64,000 bases of DNA from Haematococcus lacustris (Eukaryota; Chlorophyta; Chlorophyceae; Chlamydomonadales; Haematococcaceae). Below the pieces are notes generated by a model. It did not search any database. It saw nothing but the letters and a program-made list of their open reading frames with translations, and was not told the origin of the DNA. This document shows positions 10,061 through 20,426 of this stretch, in pieces; positions within the stretch are counted from its first letter, which is position 1, and every line of letters begins with the position of its first letter. The position numbers and the translations under genes were made by a program. Location: contig JASKMD010000017.1 of the NCBI GenBank assembly GCA_030144725.1, forward strand, positions 8,508,200-8,572,199, given 5' to 3'.

Positions 10061-10237
10061 CAGAGATGGCGGATCCACGGACAGCATGGACGGCTTGCAT
10101 ATTTTAAACTGGCTTGCATGTCTGACCTTTGGCAAACAACAAACAAGCCGCGTTTGAAAGGATAGGCTGAGAACCAGCGGCATCCGCTCAGTTTCACTGA
10201 CGATGAAACTCTTTCACATTTTCACATAAAACACTTT

Positions 10238-10257
10238 CATTTTCATTGAAAATGAAT
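10238..10257. other. Short perfect palindrome in an AT-rich patch
   Basis: TTCATTTTC and GAAAATGAA form a 9-bp stem with a 2-nt loop inside a locally AT-rich stretch (about 10190-10290). It could be a cruciform or part of a transposon end. Confidence 0.5.
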
Positions 10258-12059
10258 ATCTGGAAACCTAAAAATCTGAAGATTCACAAGCCTGGTCCCA
10301 ACCCGTTACAACGTCACTGGCTAGGGAACTGGCTAGGGTCTGGTCCCCCTGCCAAGGTCTCGACTCTTGCTGAGTTTTGCCTGGGTTATTAGGGTTTTTG
10401 CCTGCGTGTGCACATGCCTGCAGCATGCCTGCATCCAAGTATCACCCCTGAAGGGGAAGGGAGGGCATGCTGCCCGTTGTGCTGTGTGTGTGAAGTCTAC
10501 ACCAGCTGGACATGCTGGCTAGGTGGAGATTCATGTGGAGGGGGAGGCAACCTCCTACCGCTCCGGACTGAGTCTACCAGCCATCGGCCAGGTCACAACC
10601 CAGATGTGTGAAGTCATCACGGCATGCGGCAACTTATCCAGCGCCAACAGATCTGAGGTGAAGCTGAGCACCCTGGCGGCATACCCGAGACAGCTGAGCA
10701 TGCGTGTTTGCACTGGGTTGGAAGCAGGTCTGTGCCAATGCAGCCCTATCCGCGGTCGCAGCCAGCTCAATCGCACCCTGCCTGCTCATTCAGATGCTCC
10801 AGCACCATGTACCGTAGGTCAGCACGCAAGGTGCCGGCTGGCACATAAAACCCTTTGCCTTGCAATACTCGTTCATTATCTTCATGCCCAGCTTCTTGCC
10901 CAAGGTGCACAACTGCTTGACGTTGTCTGGTGCAAATGAGCACAGAAGGGTGGGGCACTCATCGTCCCAATGCTTGTCATCCCTATTTTGATCGAACATG
11001 GGCATGGCTACAAAGGGCTTTGTGATGGAGAGCCTGGTACACACACCCCTCGGTGCGGGGTCCATGCATTGGGCACATGCACATGCAGTCTGTGACCACT
11101 CAACCTGGATCCCTGCAGCAGGAAAGAAGCAGCTGTGCATGCTCATAGAGCCGGGAATGGATGATGCAAAGGCATGTGCATCCCGCTGTGGAGCACTGCA
11201 AAGCTCTACCTCCTGTGTGCTCAGCTCCAAACACCACCGATGACCCACACTTGCTCGTGCACGGTGAGCCTTGCTGGGGTCAGCAGTAGTAGCTGCCTTG
11301 TGATATGCATTGCAATGCTGCACAAACCCCAATGCATTGCACATCCCAGCACGATCAGCCAAGATCTCACCCCTCAACCACTGCTTTACCACCCCTCCCT
11401 CTTAATCATGCCTGCCCTTGAAGTGAGTTGTAGCCCCATAGCTCCACCACACTGGCACGCTGAACCTCTGTGCCATGCCCCAATGCTGTCGCATGGCTGG
11501 GGCGCCCTTGAACTGCCCTGCACACCCATTAGACCACATGTACAACTGCCTCATGTCCATGTCATGCTCCGCCAGCATGTAGCACACCACCTGGTTTACT
11601 GCTCCTTGGGTAATGGCTGCCGACAGCTCCTTCCCATCTGTCATCACATACACGGTCTGCTACTTGTAGGCCCCCTCTTTGTTCTTAAGTATGCACATGC
11701 CACGAGAATGCCTATCTGCGCTGCATGCCAATGCTCTGACATGATCTCAACGCTGCGCTCAACAGTCAGCTCCTCTGACCAATCACATGAAATAACCACC
11801 TTCCCATCCTTGCCTGGCTTGACGGCCTCACGGTGCTCACGGAAAACCTGAAGCTGGTGATGTGCCAACCGGTGGTGCTTGATGTACTCTGGCATCTGCT
11901 TGTTCAGCATGCCAACAGCATCACTCAAGCTCACCCTCATGCACAGCAGCTCAACTTTAGCCTTGCCTGCTGCTGCTGCCGGCCGGCTGCCTACAGCTGA
12001 TGATGGCCTCCCTTACTGACGCACAGTGAGCATGACGCTGCCATCTGCTGGGTTTTGCT

Positions 12060-12240
12060 GGGAGGTGGTGGGACGGGGATGGGGGAGGGGGGAGGGAGGG
12101 GAGGGAGTTAAGGCAGCGGGACAGGCGGAAGGCCAGGAGGGGAGAGGGGAGGGGAGAAGGGTGGGGGAAGGGTGGATGGGCGGAGGGGTGGGGAAGGGTG
12201 GGAGAAGGGTGGGGTGAAGGGTGGGGGGGCCAGCCAAGGC
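12060..12240. repeat. G-rich low-complexity tract
   Basis: GGGGAGGG-type repeats sit inside the transposase region. On the minus strand they read as Pro/Ser low complexity, probably an intron or an unstructured linker. Confidence 0.7.
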
Positions 12241-13559
12241 AGACGCTCTTGCTCCGCTTGCCACCTATGTGCCTGCTGCTCAGGTTCACCAAGTGGGTCA
12301 ATGAAGGTAGAGGCAGCTGCGGTGACGGATTCGTCCTCCTCCTCAGCAACAGGGGGGGCAGCACCCCCCTGTTGGGAGGGGGGCTGAGGGGCAGCGCCTG
12401 CTGCACCCCAGGGGGGCAGCCAGGGGGGCAGCAACGGCTGCAACGAGGGGCAGCTGCAAGCTCCTTTTGTGTTGGGCTAGTGCTGTGAGCAAGTTGTCCA
12501 GGTTGCAACAGGTCTTGCACACACACACTTGCTGCTGTGATGCCGTCAGGCGTGCCACCCATGGCGGCCTCAGCCTGACAAACGCGCTGAGGCTGACACG
12601 CATGTTGGGTGGCTGCTGCAGTTGTCCTCCTTGCGGATGCTCATTCTGCCGCCATTGCTCCTCTAAGTGTTGCTGCTCGTCATCAAACTCAAGCCACATC
12701 ACCAACAGTGAGCTTCCGAAGAAACGCCTGGTCTCGTTCACAAGTGTGCGCTTGTCGTCCCTATGGTGCAAGCACCACACACGCAAGCACTCATGCAGCA
12801 AGACTTGTGGCTGGGGCACATTAGTGATTGCATTGCATGTGGCGCATGCATGCATTCGTAGTCAGCGGTGCACATGCAGTTTGGCGGTAAGGCACTCACC
12901 CAGCAGTTTGGCACACCCAACATGACCGCTGGTCCTTGCACGAGGGCGAGGGCTTGCTGTGCTCATGGTAGAAGTGGCGAATGTAGTCGAACACTGCCTG
13001 GCTGATGCCCTGGTGGCCCCTGTTGTCAGGGGCTCTGACAGCGGCGAAGTGCCGGAGACTATGTGCCCGGTCCTGAATGCTTGCACGCTGCTCTAAATTC
13101 GGTTGCGCTGCCTCTGACACCCAGTGGCGATCTAGGCCAGAGTGTTGAGCAAAGGCACTCACAAGCTGCTGCTCCAGCAGTTCTGGAGGCACCAAGCATG
13201 CCAAAACTCTCCTTGCTGTCACGTCATCTGTGTGCTGGCCCTCTCCCTGCTCCTGCCCCTCTCCCTGCTCCTGCCCCTGTCGATGTGTGGTGCACAGCGT
13301 TGCGCTGTGGCAGCACGGGTGGCAGCTGCGGGGGGTGGGGCTGGCGGGGGCGGGCTGGGGCTGGAGCTGGGGGAGGGGAATGGGGAGGGGGAGGGGAAGT
13401 GAGGGGGGCAGCAACATGCTGCAACTTTGGCAGCCCCCCTCTCTCTGAGGAACTGTATGGTGCTGGGTGAAAAGCGTGCCTCCACCTCGCGCAGCAACCT
13501 GCTCCATTCAGCAAAGCTGATGGCCTGCAGACAGGCCAGGTTTTGGTCGTGCAAGGGGC

Positions 13560-13790
13560 AGGGGTCGGGGCTAGGGCTGGAGCTGGGGCAGGGGCAGGGG
13601 CAGGGGTTGGGTCTGGGGCTGAGGCAGCCGGGGGGGCTGGGGTGGGGGCTGGTGCGGGGGCTGTGATGAGGGCTGAGGTGGTGGCGAGGGCTGGGATGAG
13701 GGGAGGAGTGGGGACCAGGGCAGGGGCTGGCATGGGGGCGGGGGCAAGGGCTGGGGCTGGGGCTAGGCTCATGTTGGGATTGAGGCAGGG
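13560..13790. repeat. GGGGCTGGGGCAGG minisatellite
   Basis: Degenerate 12-18 bp G-rich units. They read as Pro/Ala repeats on the minus strand, in the N-terminal part of the transposase-like gene. Confidence 0.7.
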
Positions 13791-14239
13791 GCTGGTTTAG
13801 TGGCTGCATGGAGGCTGATGGCATGCTGTCAGCCGGCGTATTGACCAGGCAGTGGATGGCCCCCTGCTGCAAGGGTGCGGGGGTGCCAGGACCCTGGTCC
13901 CCAGGTAATGCTGCAATAATAGGGCCTGCAACACATCTTGGCAGGGCAGGTGGCATGCAGGCAGCGGTGCCTTCAGCTCTACCTATAGCTTCACATGTCC
14001 TCATTCATTGTCCCCACTCCCAGCCCCACCATTCACATTCTTATCCAGATACGTGTAAAGAAAAAATGGTTTGAAAACTGTGAACTTTTGTGCTCGATGC
14101 ATCCGCCTAGGTTCGGAGCACCTTGCACAGAGAACAACAGAAGCATCCACTGTAAGAAAGAACAAACCCTCAGTTCGCTAAAGATCAGACATGCAAGTCT
14201 GTTCATAGGATGCCAGCCATCCATGCTGCGCATGTCCAC

Positions 14240-14600
14240 TACAGACGCAAGGCTGGAGAGTTCGATTTAGTTCGATGCTCGTCAGACTGGCATCAGCAGA
14301 GGCCCACCACTAGGAGCCTAATCGACAAGGGGCCACGGCCTTGATGCTGTTGTCACTGCTGTGCTTCTCGGAGCCACGTCAAGCGGTGTTCTTACACAGA
14401 ACGATCGTTGCAACACACTTCGGCTCAAACACATTTCAGAAACAGAAAGGGTAGGGTACAGCCAATCAGCGATACTAAGCAGCACGAGGGGATCACATAC
14501 ACATCACATACATAGCTAGATCACTGCATAGCCTGATCACGATACTGGCTACTACGCTCCAGACACCAAGGGCCTGTCGCACAGTTTGTGTCATGCATTT
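14240..14600. other. Intergenic stretch 3' of the phosphate transporter
   Basis: No gene or repeat is recognised. It should include the 3' UTR of the minus-strand transporter gene that ends at 14601. Confidence 0.5.
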
Positions 14601-17600
14601 TTAGAAGGGAGCAGTGGAGTTCAAACCCCTGGCTAGCAACCGGGGGGCAGGGCACCGAACCCTGACATCCGCCTGGATGTCTGCCGTCACGTTGTTGTTG
14701 CACAGAACAGCGCCAGGGGTGACCGACACCTGGCCAACTGTCAAGATGGAGTTGGATTGCACCAGGCTCAGGGCAGTGTTCAGGTAGCCAAACAGCTCGC
14801 TGGGCTCCACTGCAAGGCAGCAGGCAAGCAGGCAGGGTCAGGGTGAAGTGAACCGCAGCAGTGGACACACTGAGCATGGAGCATCAAGCAGGTGTGGCAA
14901 GGGGGGTGGGGGGGCTACAGGTGTGGCATGGTTGTTCATGTCAGGCAGCACAGGTAGTGCACCACAACCTGCAGCGACCCGCACCTGTCTGCCTGGAGGT
15001 GCCCCCAGCAGCCCTGGTGTCGGCGCTGAGCTTGACCAGGGTTGCATTCCATCGGGTCAGCTGGGAGGTGGTCAGGCTTGGCAGAACACTCGCGTTGGCT
15101 GCCCTGGCATACGTCAGCATGGTGGTGCGGTAAGTGTCAAAGATGTTCTGGGCAGTCGCCGCCACCTGGTCCTCATAGTAGATCTGGTTCCAGCCTGAAA
15201 TGCGGCTGGGGGTGAAGATGCCCTGCACCCGGCACCAGCACCACCCACCAAGCAAAACATTGGTTTCATGTGCATCAACCACACCAGGGCATCATCACAC
15301 CCAGCAGAGTGGAGCAAGGGCCACATGGCTGACCAGGTGCTGGGCAGGTGTCAGCGGTGCGCATGGTCACCTACCGCTGCAAAGAGGCCAGCAGTGCCCA
15401 GGCCGACCGCGAACAGGGTGGCCACCCAGGAGGCGAACTGACGGGCGAAGAACTTCCAGTTCACACCCATCTTGCCCTCCAAAAGGCCCACACCAATGAT
15501 GCCACCGGTGATGCACTGTGAGCTGGAGGTAGGAAGGCCGTACTGCGGGGCATGCAGGCAGAGGCACACTGCTGAGCAGGCAGGAAAGGGGAGCGTCTAG
15601 GCGCAAGAGCGGCAAGGCAGCAGAGATGCGAGCGGGTCACCTGGCTGGCAAGAGGCAGTGGTACAGCCCAGGCCTCACCTGGGAAGCAATCATGATGACC
15701 AGGGCTGTGGCCAGCTCAGCGCAGAAGCCACGGGTGGGGGACAGCTTGGCAAGACGCACACCCATAGCGCGGGTCACCTTGTAGCCATCTGCAGTAGGGG
15801 CACCGACCACGTACAAACACGCCGTCGTATCAGGCTGGCAAGTCAGACAGCGTGCACCTTGCTTCAAGCAAGCTAGCCCTCCTGCATGCCAGCAACACTG
15901 CATGCTGGTGACACTCACATGTTGCCAGGCCAATGACCAGGCCAAAGGCACCGATGAACACAATCCAGACGGGGGCGGTCACACTCTTCGTGAGCTTGCC
16001 CTCGGTGTAGGCAGCCCAGACTGTGGCATGGGGGCCAGCCATGTAGCCCACCTCACCGGCACCGTGAGAGAACACCACACAGATGGCGGAGAACACCTGC
16101 AAGCCAGGCGAGCACCAGGACTCACATGAGGACTATGCCACGCCTCCAGTTGAGCACTGCTGTAACCCAGTCGTGCCGCACCGCACCTGCAGGTACTGGA
16201 ACGCGTACTCGACCTTGGGGTCAAACACCTCGGCGTTGCGGTGCAGGGCGGCAACCAGCTCATCCTCCTACAGAGCGACAGGCATGCGGGAGCTACTGTG
16301 CATGGCAGGCAAGGGCATGACCATGTGCCAGGATGCAGCAATGTGTGGATGTGCTCAAAGGGTGTACCATCTCCGACCCACCTCCACAACCTCATGGATG
16401 TCCACAGAGGTTCCGTGGTTGATGGCCTTCCATGTGGACCTCAAACCCCGCTTCAGAGAGGTCTTCCACTTCGGCTCGTTGGGGTCCACCACCTCCATGG
16501 CGACCTCTGCCTCCTGCTCAGCCTTCTTGGCAGCACCCTTCTCAGCATCGGTGACCTTCTCAGACCCATCCCTGAGCAGGGACAACAGGCACACCCGCAT
16601 GGTTGCATGGCTGACTCCTGGCCCACGCTCTCACCCTGATAGGCTGGGAGAGTGGAGTGCGAGGCTGTGGCTGCCAACTCACTCATTGAACTTGCTGTTT
16701 GCACGGTGGCGCAGGATGGGCAGCAGGATGGCAGCCACCAGCACACCCAGGCCAGCAGAGACGACTGCGGCAATCCAGGCAGCCTTGGCATCTGTCCAGT
16801 CATCATCCCCAGTGGTGAGGCTCTTCTTGGCACCCTGCGGCACAGGAGACCAGCATGGTGTGTGCATCAGTGTTTTTTTTTTCATTTGGCCTCTTTCCAA
16901 TTTCATAGCACAAAGTGTCATGGCTCAGATTGGGACTGTCATGTTCATAGCGCGGCCCTATTGGGCCCCATAGCGCACAACAAAAATGTCAAATAAAGCA
17001 ATAGGCCCAATCAAAGGCGGTAGCGCCCACGCACAGCAGCGTTATCCAGCCACTTGCTAATGGCGCGCTCATCTGGGAATGTGTCCTAATCAAATTGATT
17101 GTTGCTGAAGACATTCAAGTGGCACTCTTGCAGCCTGTTGCGGGTGTCATCTTTGAGGTAAGCCATGGCTGAGAACATGCGCTCCTCCTCCACTAAGCCT
17201 GGTGGCCAGCTTGATGTACTCCAAGATGTCAGCCTTGGTGATGGGTTGGCCAGCCAAGTAGCGGCACAGCTTGGTGGTCCATTGCTGGGTTGGCTGCTGC
17301 TCCACACGGTGTTCAGCTTGGCAGCGCATGACTTCCACAAATTGTTGGGATAGCAGATAGCTTTTGCTGCTCCAACAAGGCTGGCGCCAGTTGGCCGTTA
17401 GCCAGGGTCGTGTCCATGCAGTACCGGGCCTTGACAATGGCCAGGCGCTCAAGGAAGTCTTCATCGCTGGGCTGCTTGTCCCAGTAGTGGGCGTACACAA
17501 TAGCCAGTCCTTTGGCATACTCCGGTGGGAGGAAGCGGCTGTGTAGGTCAAGTACCACAGCATCTGCTGTTGCTGCCAGCTCCTGCTTGGCACTGTCGAC

Positions 17601-19622
17601 ATGCTGCTGGAGTCACTGGCTGGCACTAAAGCAGCCCGGCGCCCTTTTGGGGGGATGGCGTACAGCTGCACCGGCTCACTGCCTAGCTCACTGCCTTCCT
17701 CCTCCTCCTCATTCTCACCAAACGTTGTCTCCATGTCTGCTGCTGCCTGCCTGCTGCCTACCTCCTCACTGTCACTGTCACTGTCAGCCTCATTTGATTG
17801 CACTGTCATACTGCCACTCCCATGCGGCTGCAATGCCAAATGGCCAGAGCCGTTGTACACCAGGCAGCTGCCAGGTCCTGCCACATTGGTGAAGGCTGTC
17901 AGCTCAGGAAAGTCCAGTGCAGAGAAGGGGAAGGGGCCTGAGTACATGGCAGTGATCTTGTTGGCCGTCAGGGCCACCTCCTGCATAAGGTCCTCGACAA
18001 AGATGGCACGGCTTTGGCACACAAGGTTGAGGCGGTTGAGTGAGCGGAGGATAAGCAAGAGCCCGCAGGCTGCCAAAAGAGTAGGGAGGTCTGTGAGGAG
18101 GACACCAAGGACCTGATGTCACGCACCAGCCGCTCTGCTGGCTTCCGCAAGCTCAGCCAACGGGTTGGCGCGGCCCGCCCTATCAGCTGACCCTTGAGCC
18201 CAAGGCTGTGGCAAAGCTGCTTGAACTTCTGGGTGCGGGCTGCAGAAATGCTGGTTGATGTTTTCCACAACTCTAGTAACCCTGGCTTGTAAGTTAATAC
18301 CATCGCTATACCCTCGGCGGGCACGGCCCTCAGCCATCGGGACTGCGGCGCTTATCCAAATTGCGGCTCTAAGCCGAGCTGCGGCTGCAGTACAAAGTTC
18401 ACTTTTTATAACGCGATGCGCTATAGCACAGTCCGCAAGGGGTCCAATCCATAGCGCACGGAGCCCTCTGAAATGTCGCTTTTTATAGCGATCGCTATAT
18501 ATAGCGTTAAAAAAAAAACACTGGTGTGCATGGTGTAAGATGGCATGCACCGCAATGTAGGTTGTATGTGCTGTGGCTGGCAGCGCAAGCAGTGGAGGGT
18601 GTAGAGGCTACCTCTCCTGGGGATCACCTTGGTGAACACGAAGTAGATGCAGATGAACACAGTGAAGGTCACGGACGGTGGCAGCACCCAGAAGGACAGG
18701 TTGTAGGCGTTTGGTCGGCGCAGCACCAGCGTACGGATGATGAGGAAGAGGAGGCCGGAGGCCAGACCAGTGAACACTGGCGAGAAGAACCAGGACACGA
18801 TGATGGGGACCACACCCTGTAGAGCGACAGGCAGTAGAGCAGGTGATGATAGCTAGCTATGGTTAGGCTGCATCTGGTAGGCTGCATGGGGCAGAGCTAG
18901 ACCACACGACAACATGCAGCAATGCTACCCACATGATGTACACAGCAACTTGCCTTGTAGGGGGGGAATGAATTAGGGTCCGGCACCTGCCAGATGACTG
19001 CATTGTTGCCGTCGTAGATGATGGCAAACCCAATGATGGCCCCAATAATGGAATGGGTGGAGCTGACGTTGAGCTCAAAGTAGGAGGCGCCGATGTTCCA
19101 GATAGCGGAGATGGTCAAGGCGCACACCATGCCGTACGCAAACATCTCCGGCTCGCGCAGGAAGGAGTTGATGTCGGCAATGCCGCCAGCAATGGTGGAC
19201 GTGGACACGCGGCCCAGCACCATTGCCCCAGTGAACTCGAAGATAGCAGCAATCTGCACAGAACCATACCAGTCAGCAGCGTTGTCTGCATTGCGAGCAA
19301 GGGGGAAGGAGGTAGAGCTCGCACAGGGCAGTGCAAGGCGGCTTGCACATGCGCGAGCGGCTTGCACATGTTCAGGTTCTTACAACGACGGCCTGGCGCA
19401 GGGTGAGGGTCTTGGCCCCCACGGAGGTGCCGAACGCGTTGGCCACATCGTTAGCGCCTGGGGCAGTAAGTACGTACGAGTAAGCTCGCAGCCAGCCAAT
19501 GTGGGTAGTGCTGGCCTGCCACCGCGCTCACCTGTCCCGAAACCAAAAAGAAACGAGACAAAGGCTCCCACAACAACGAGCCATTGGTACTCGGGCAGCA
19601 CGGGGTCCTCTACTGACATCAT
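14601..19622 (-). CDS. PHO4/PiT-type phosphate transporter (PTB-like), 12 exons
   Basis: Plasma-membrane phosphate symporter, probably Na+ or H+ coupled. Exons: 19532-19622, 19384-19457, 18954-19253, 18628-18816, 16683-16834, 16382-16571, 16187-16267, 15919-16096, 15679-15788, 15375-15542, 14985-15222, 14601-14809. All splice phases agree and give 659 residues. The start is the first ATG after an in-frame TAG. The N-terminal PHO4 signature GANDVANAFGTSVGAK spans exons 1-2. A charged Lys/Glu-rich central loop is in exon 6. The second signature reads FSHGAGEVGYMAGPH rather than the usual GANDV form. PTSSSQCITGGIIGVGL is in exon 10. Intron 3 has a GC donor. Intron 4 is 1.8 kb because a hAT element inserted there. 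Confidence 0.93.
16868..18523 (-). mobile_element. hAT-family DNA transposon in transporter intron 4
   Basis: A 1656-bp element ends CAGTG plus T-run on the left and A-run plus CACTG on the right. It is flanked by a perfect 8-bp duplication GTGTGCAT (16860-16867 and 18524-18531). Ends and duplication size are diagnostic of hAT. It carries a degenerate transposase on the minus strand, the same orientation as the host gene. The subterminal regions are rich in TATAGCG-like motifs, typical of transposase-binding sites. Confidence 0.93.
17030..18324 (-). pseudogene. Degenerate hAT transposase
   Basis: The diagnostic C-terminal hAT dimerisation motif EERMFSAMAYLKDDTRNRL reads at about 17140-17200, followed by NNQFD, an in-frame TAG, then DTFPDERAISKWLDNA. 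Upstream blocks (DEDFLERLAIVKARYC, KADILEYIKLA, and an N-terminal block near 18000-18300) fall in other frames. The protein is therefore broken by at least one stop and by frame changes, unless unseen introns restore it. The element probably cannot move on its own. Confidence 0.8.
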
Positions 19623-20426
19623 TTGTCCCCACTAGTCGAAGGAGTAGCGCTGGCCCGCTACAACTGACTCGTCCACTGAAAAACCCATTCTAAATGCATC
19701 GGCATCTGGCATCTTGATGATTCTGCCAGCTGTAGGTGTAATGGCACACAGGCGATGTGAAGGGTTGGAACAACAGTTTTCTCCGCTTGTAAATGCCGTG
19801 CGGGTGCGTGGACTGCAAGGAAATTGTATGGTGAGCTGGAGGCAGGCACCTCTTGTTCACTGCACTAAGCGCATTGATAATTGACAATATCGATGCTGCT
19901 GGTCACCCCCGCCATTGGCTGCACCCCTGATAAACTCCGACCGGTCTTTAAGAGGTTTACAGCGATTTTTGTGCAGGGCGGTGCAGCTCATCAAAGCGAA
20001 GCTAGCGGGCTGCTCGGGCTGATATGCACCTGTGCCGGGGCGGGCGGGGGTGTTGGGAATATTGCCGGTATTGGCCTGCTTGATGGGGCTGGGATCAGCG
20101 AACAGCTATCGCGCTCAGCGGCCCAACCCTTTCAAATGTTTGATTTTTTGCTCGGGCGCAGTACCCCCCCTGACATGTGTTCTAGTGCTAGTGCTAGTGC
20201 TGATGACATGTTTGAGGGTGTTTGTATGGCGTGTGGCCTGTTCCTGCACCCGAACAGCGTGCAACTCGTGTCTTCGAAATGGGCACTTTTCCGGCCGCCA
20301 TAACAGTCCAACCAGGACGTCAAATTATGAACTGACAGTTCTGTGCGGCTCCTTGTGTGGGTTCCTAACGTGTCTATTAGACAGATACGCGTTGTCTTGA
20401 TGTGTGGGCCGTTTCATGTGGGGGGT
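19623..20426. other. Promoter side of the transporter plus an unrecognised ORF
   Basis: It contains the 5' flank of the phosphate transporter and a plus-strand ORF at 19881-20303 (140 residues, Ser/Ala/Gly-rich, no known motif). A 21-bp segment (CTGGTCACCCCCGCCATTGG) at about 19897 recurs at about 54889, which hints at transposon debris. Confidence 0.4.

Larger units (their letters stand above)
10790..14004 (-). pseudogene. Decayed multi-exon DDE-type transposase gene
   Basis: Several minus-strand frames hold protein-like blocks in a sensible order. These are a Pro/Ala low-complexity N-terminus (13250-13800), a helical block with LVPPELLEQQLVSAF (about 13150), Cys-containing blocks (CVCKTCCNLDNLL, about 12500), VVISCDWSEELTVERSVE (about 11780), LYMWSNGCAGQFKG (about 11520), WWSYGATTHFKGRHD (about 11420), and a C-terminal block down to 10790. 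The last three resemble cut-and-paste transposases with an acidic residue followed by SDG..QFK and a HGKG-like motif; the superfamily is not certain. The expected Asp before GCAGQFK is Asn here. Blocks sit in different frames, so introns and decay are both possible. Confidence 0.5.

Noticed and set aside
12600..12925. Cys-rich plus-strand ORF resembling a secreted small protein
   Set aside because: It lies opposite better supported minus-strand transposase blocks and has no signal peptide or regular Cys spacing.
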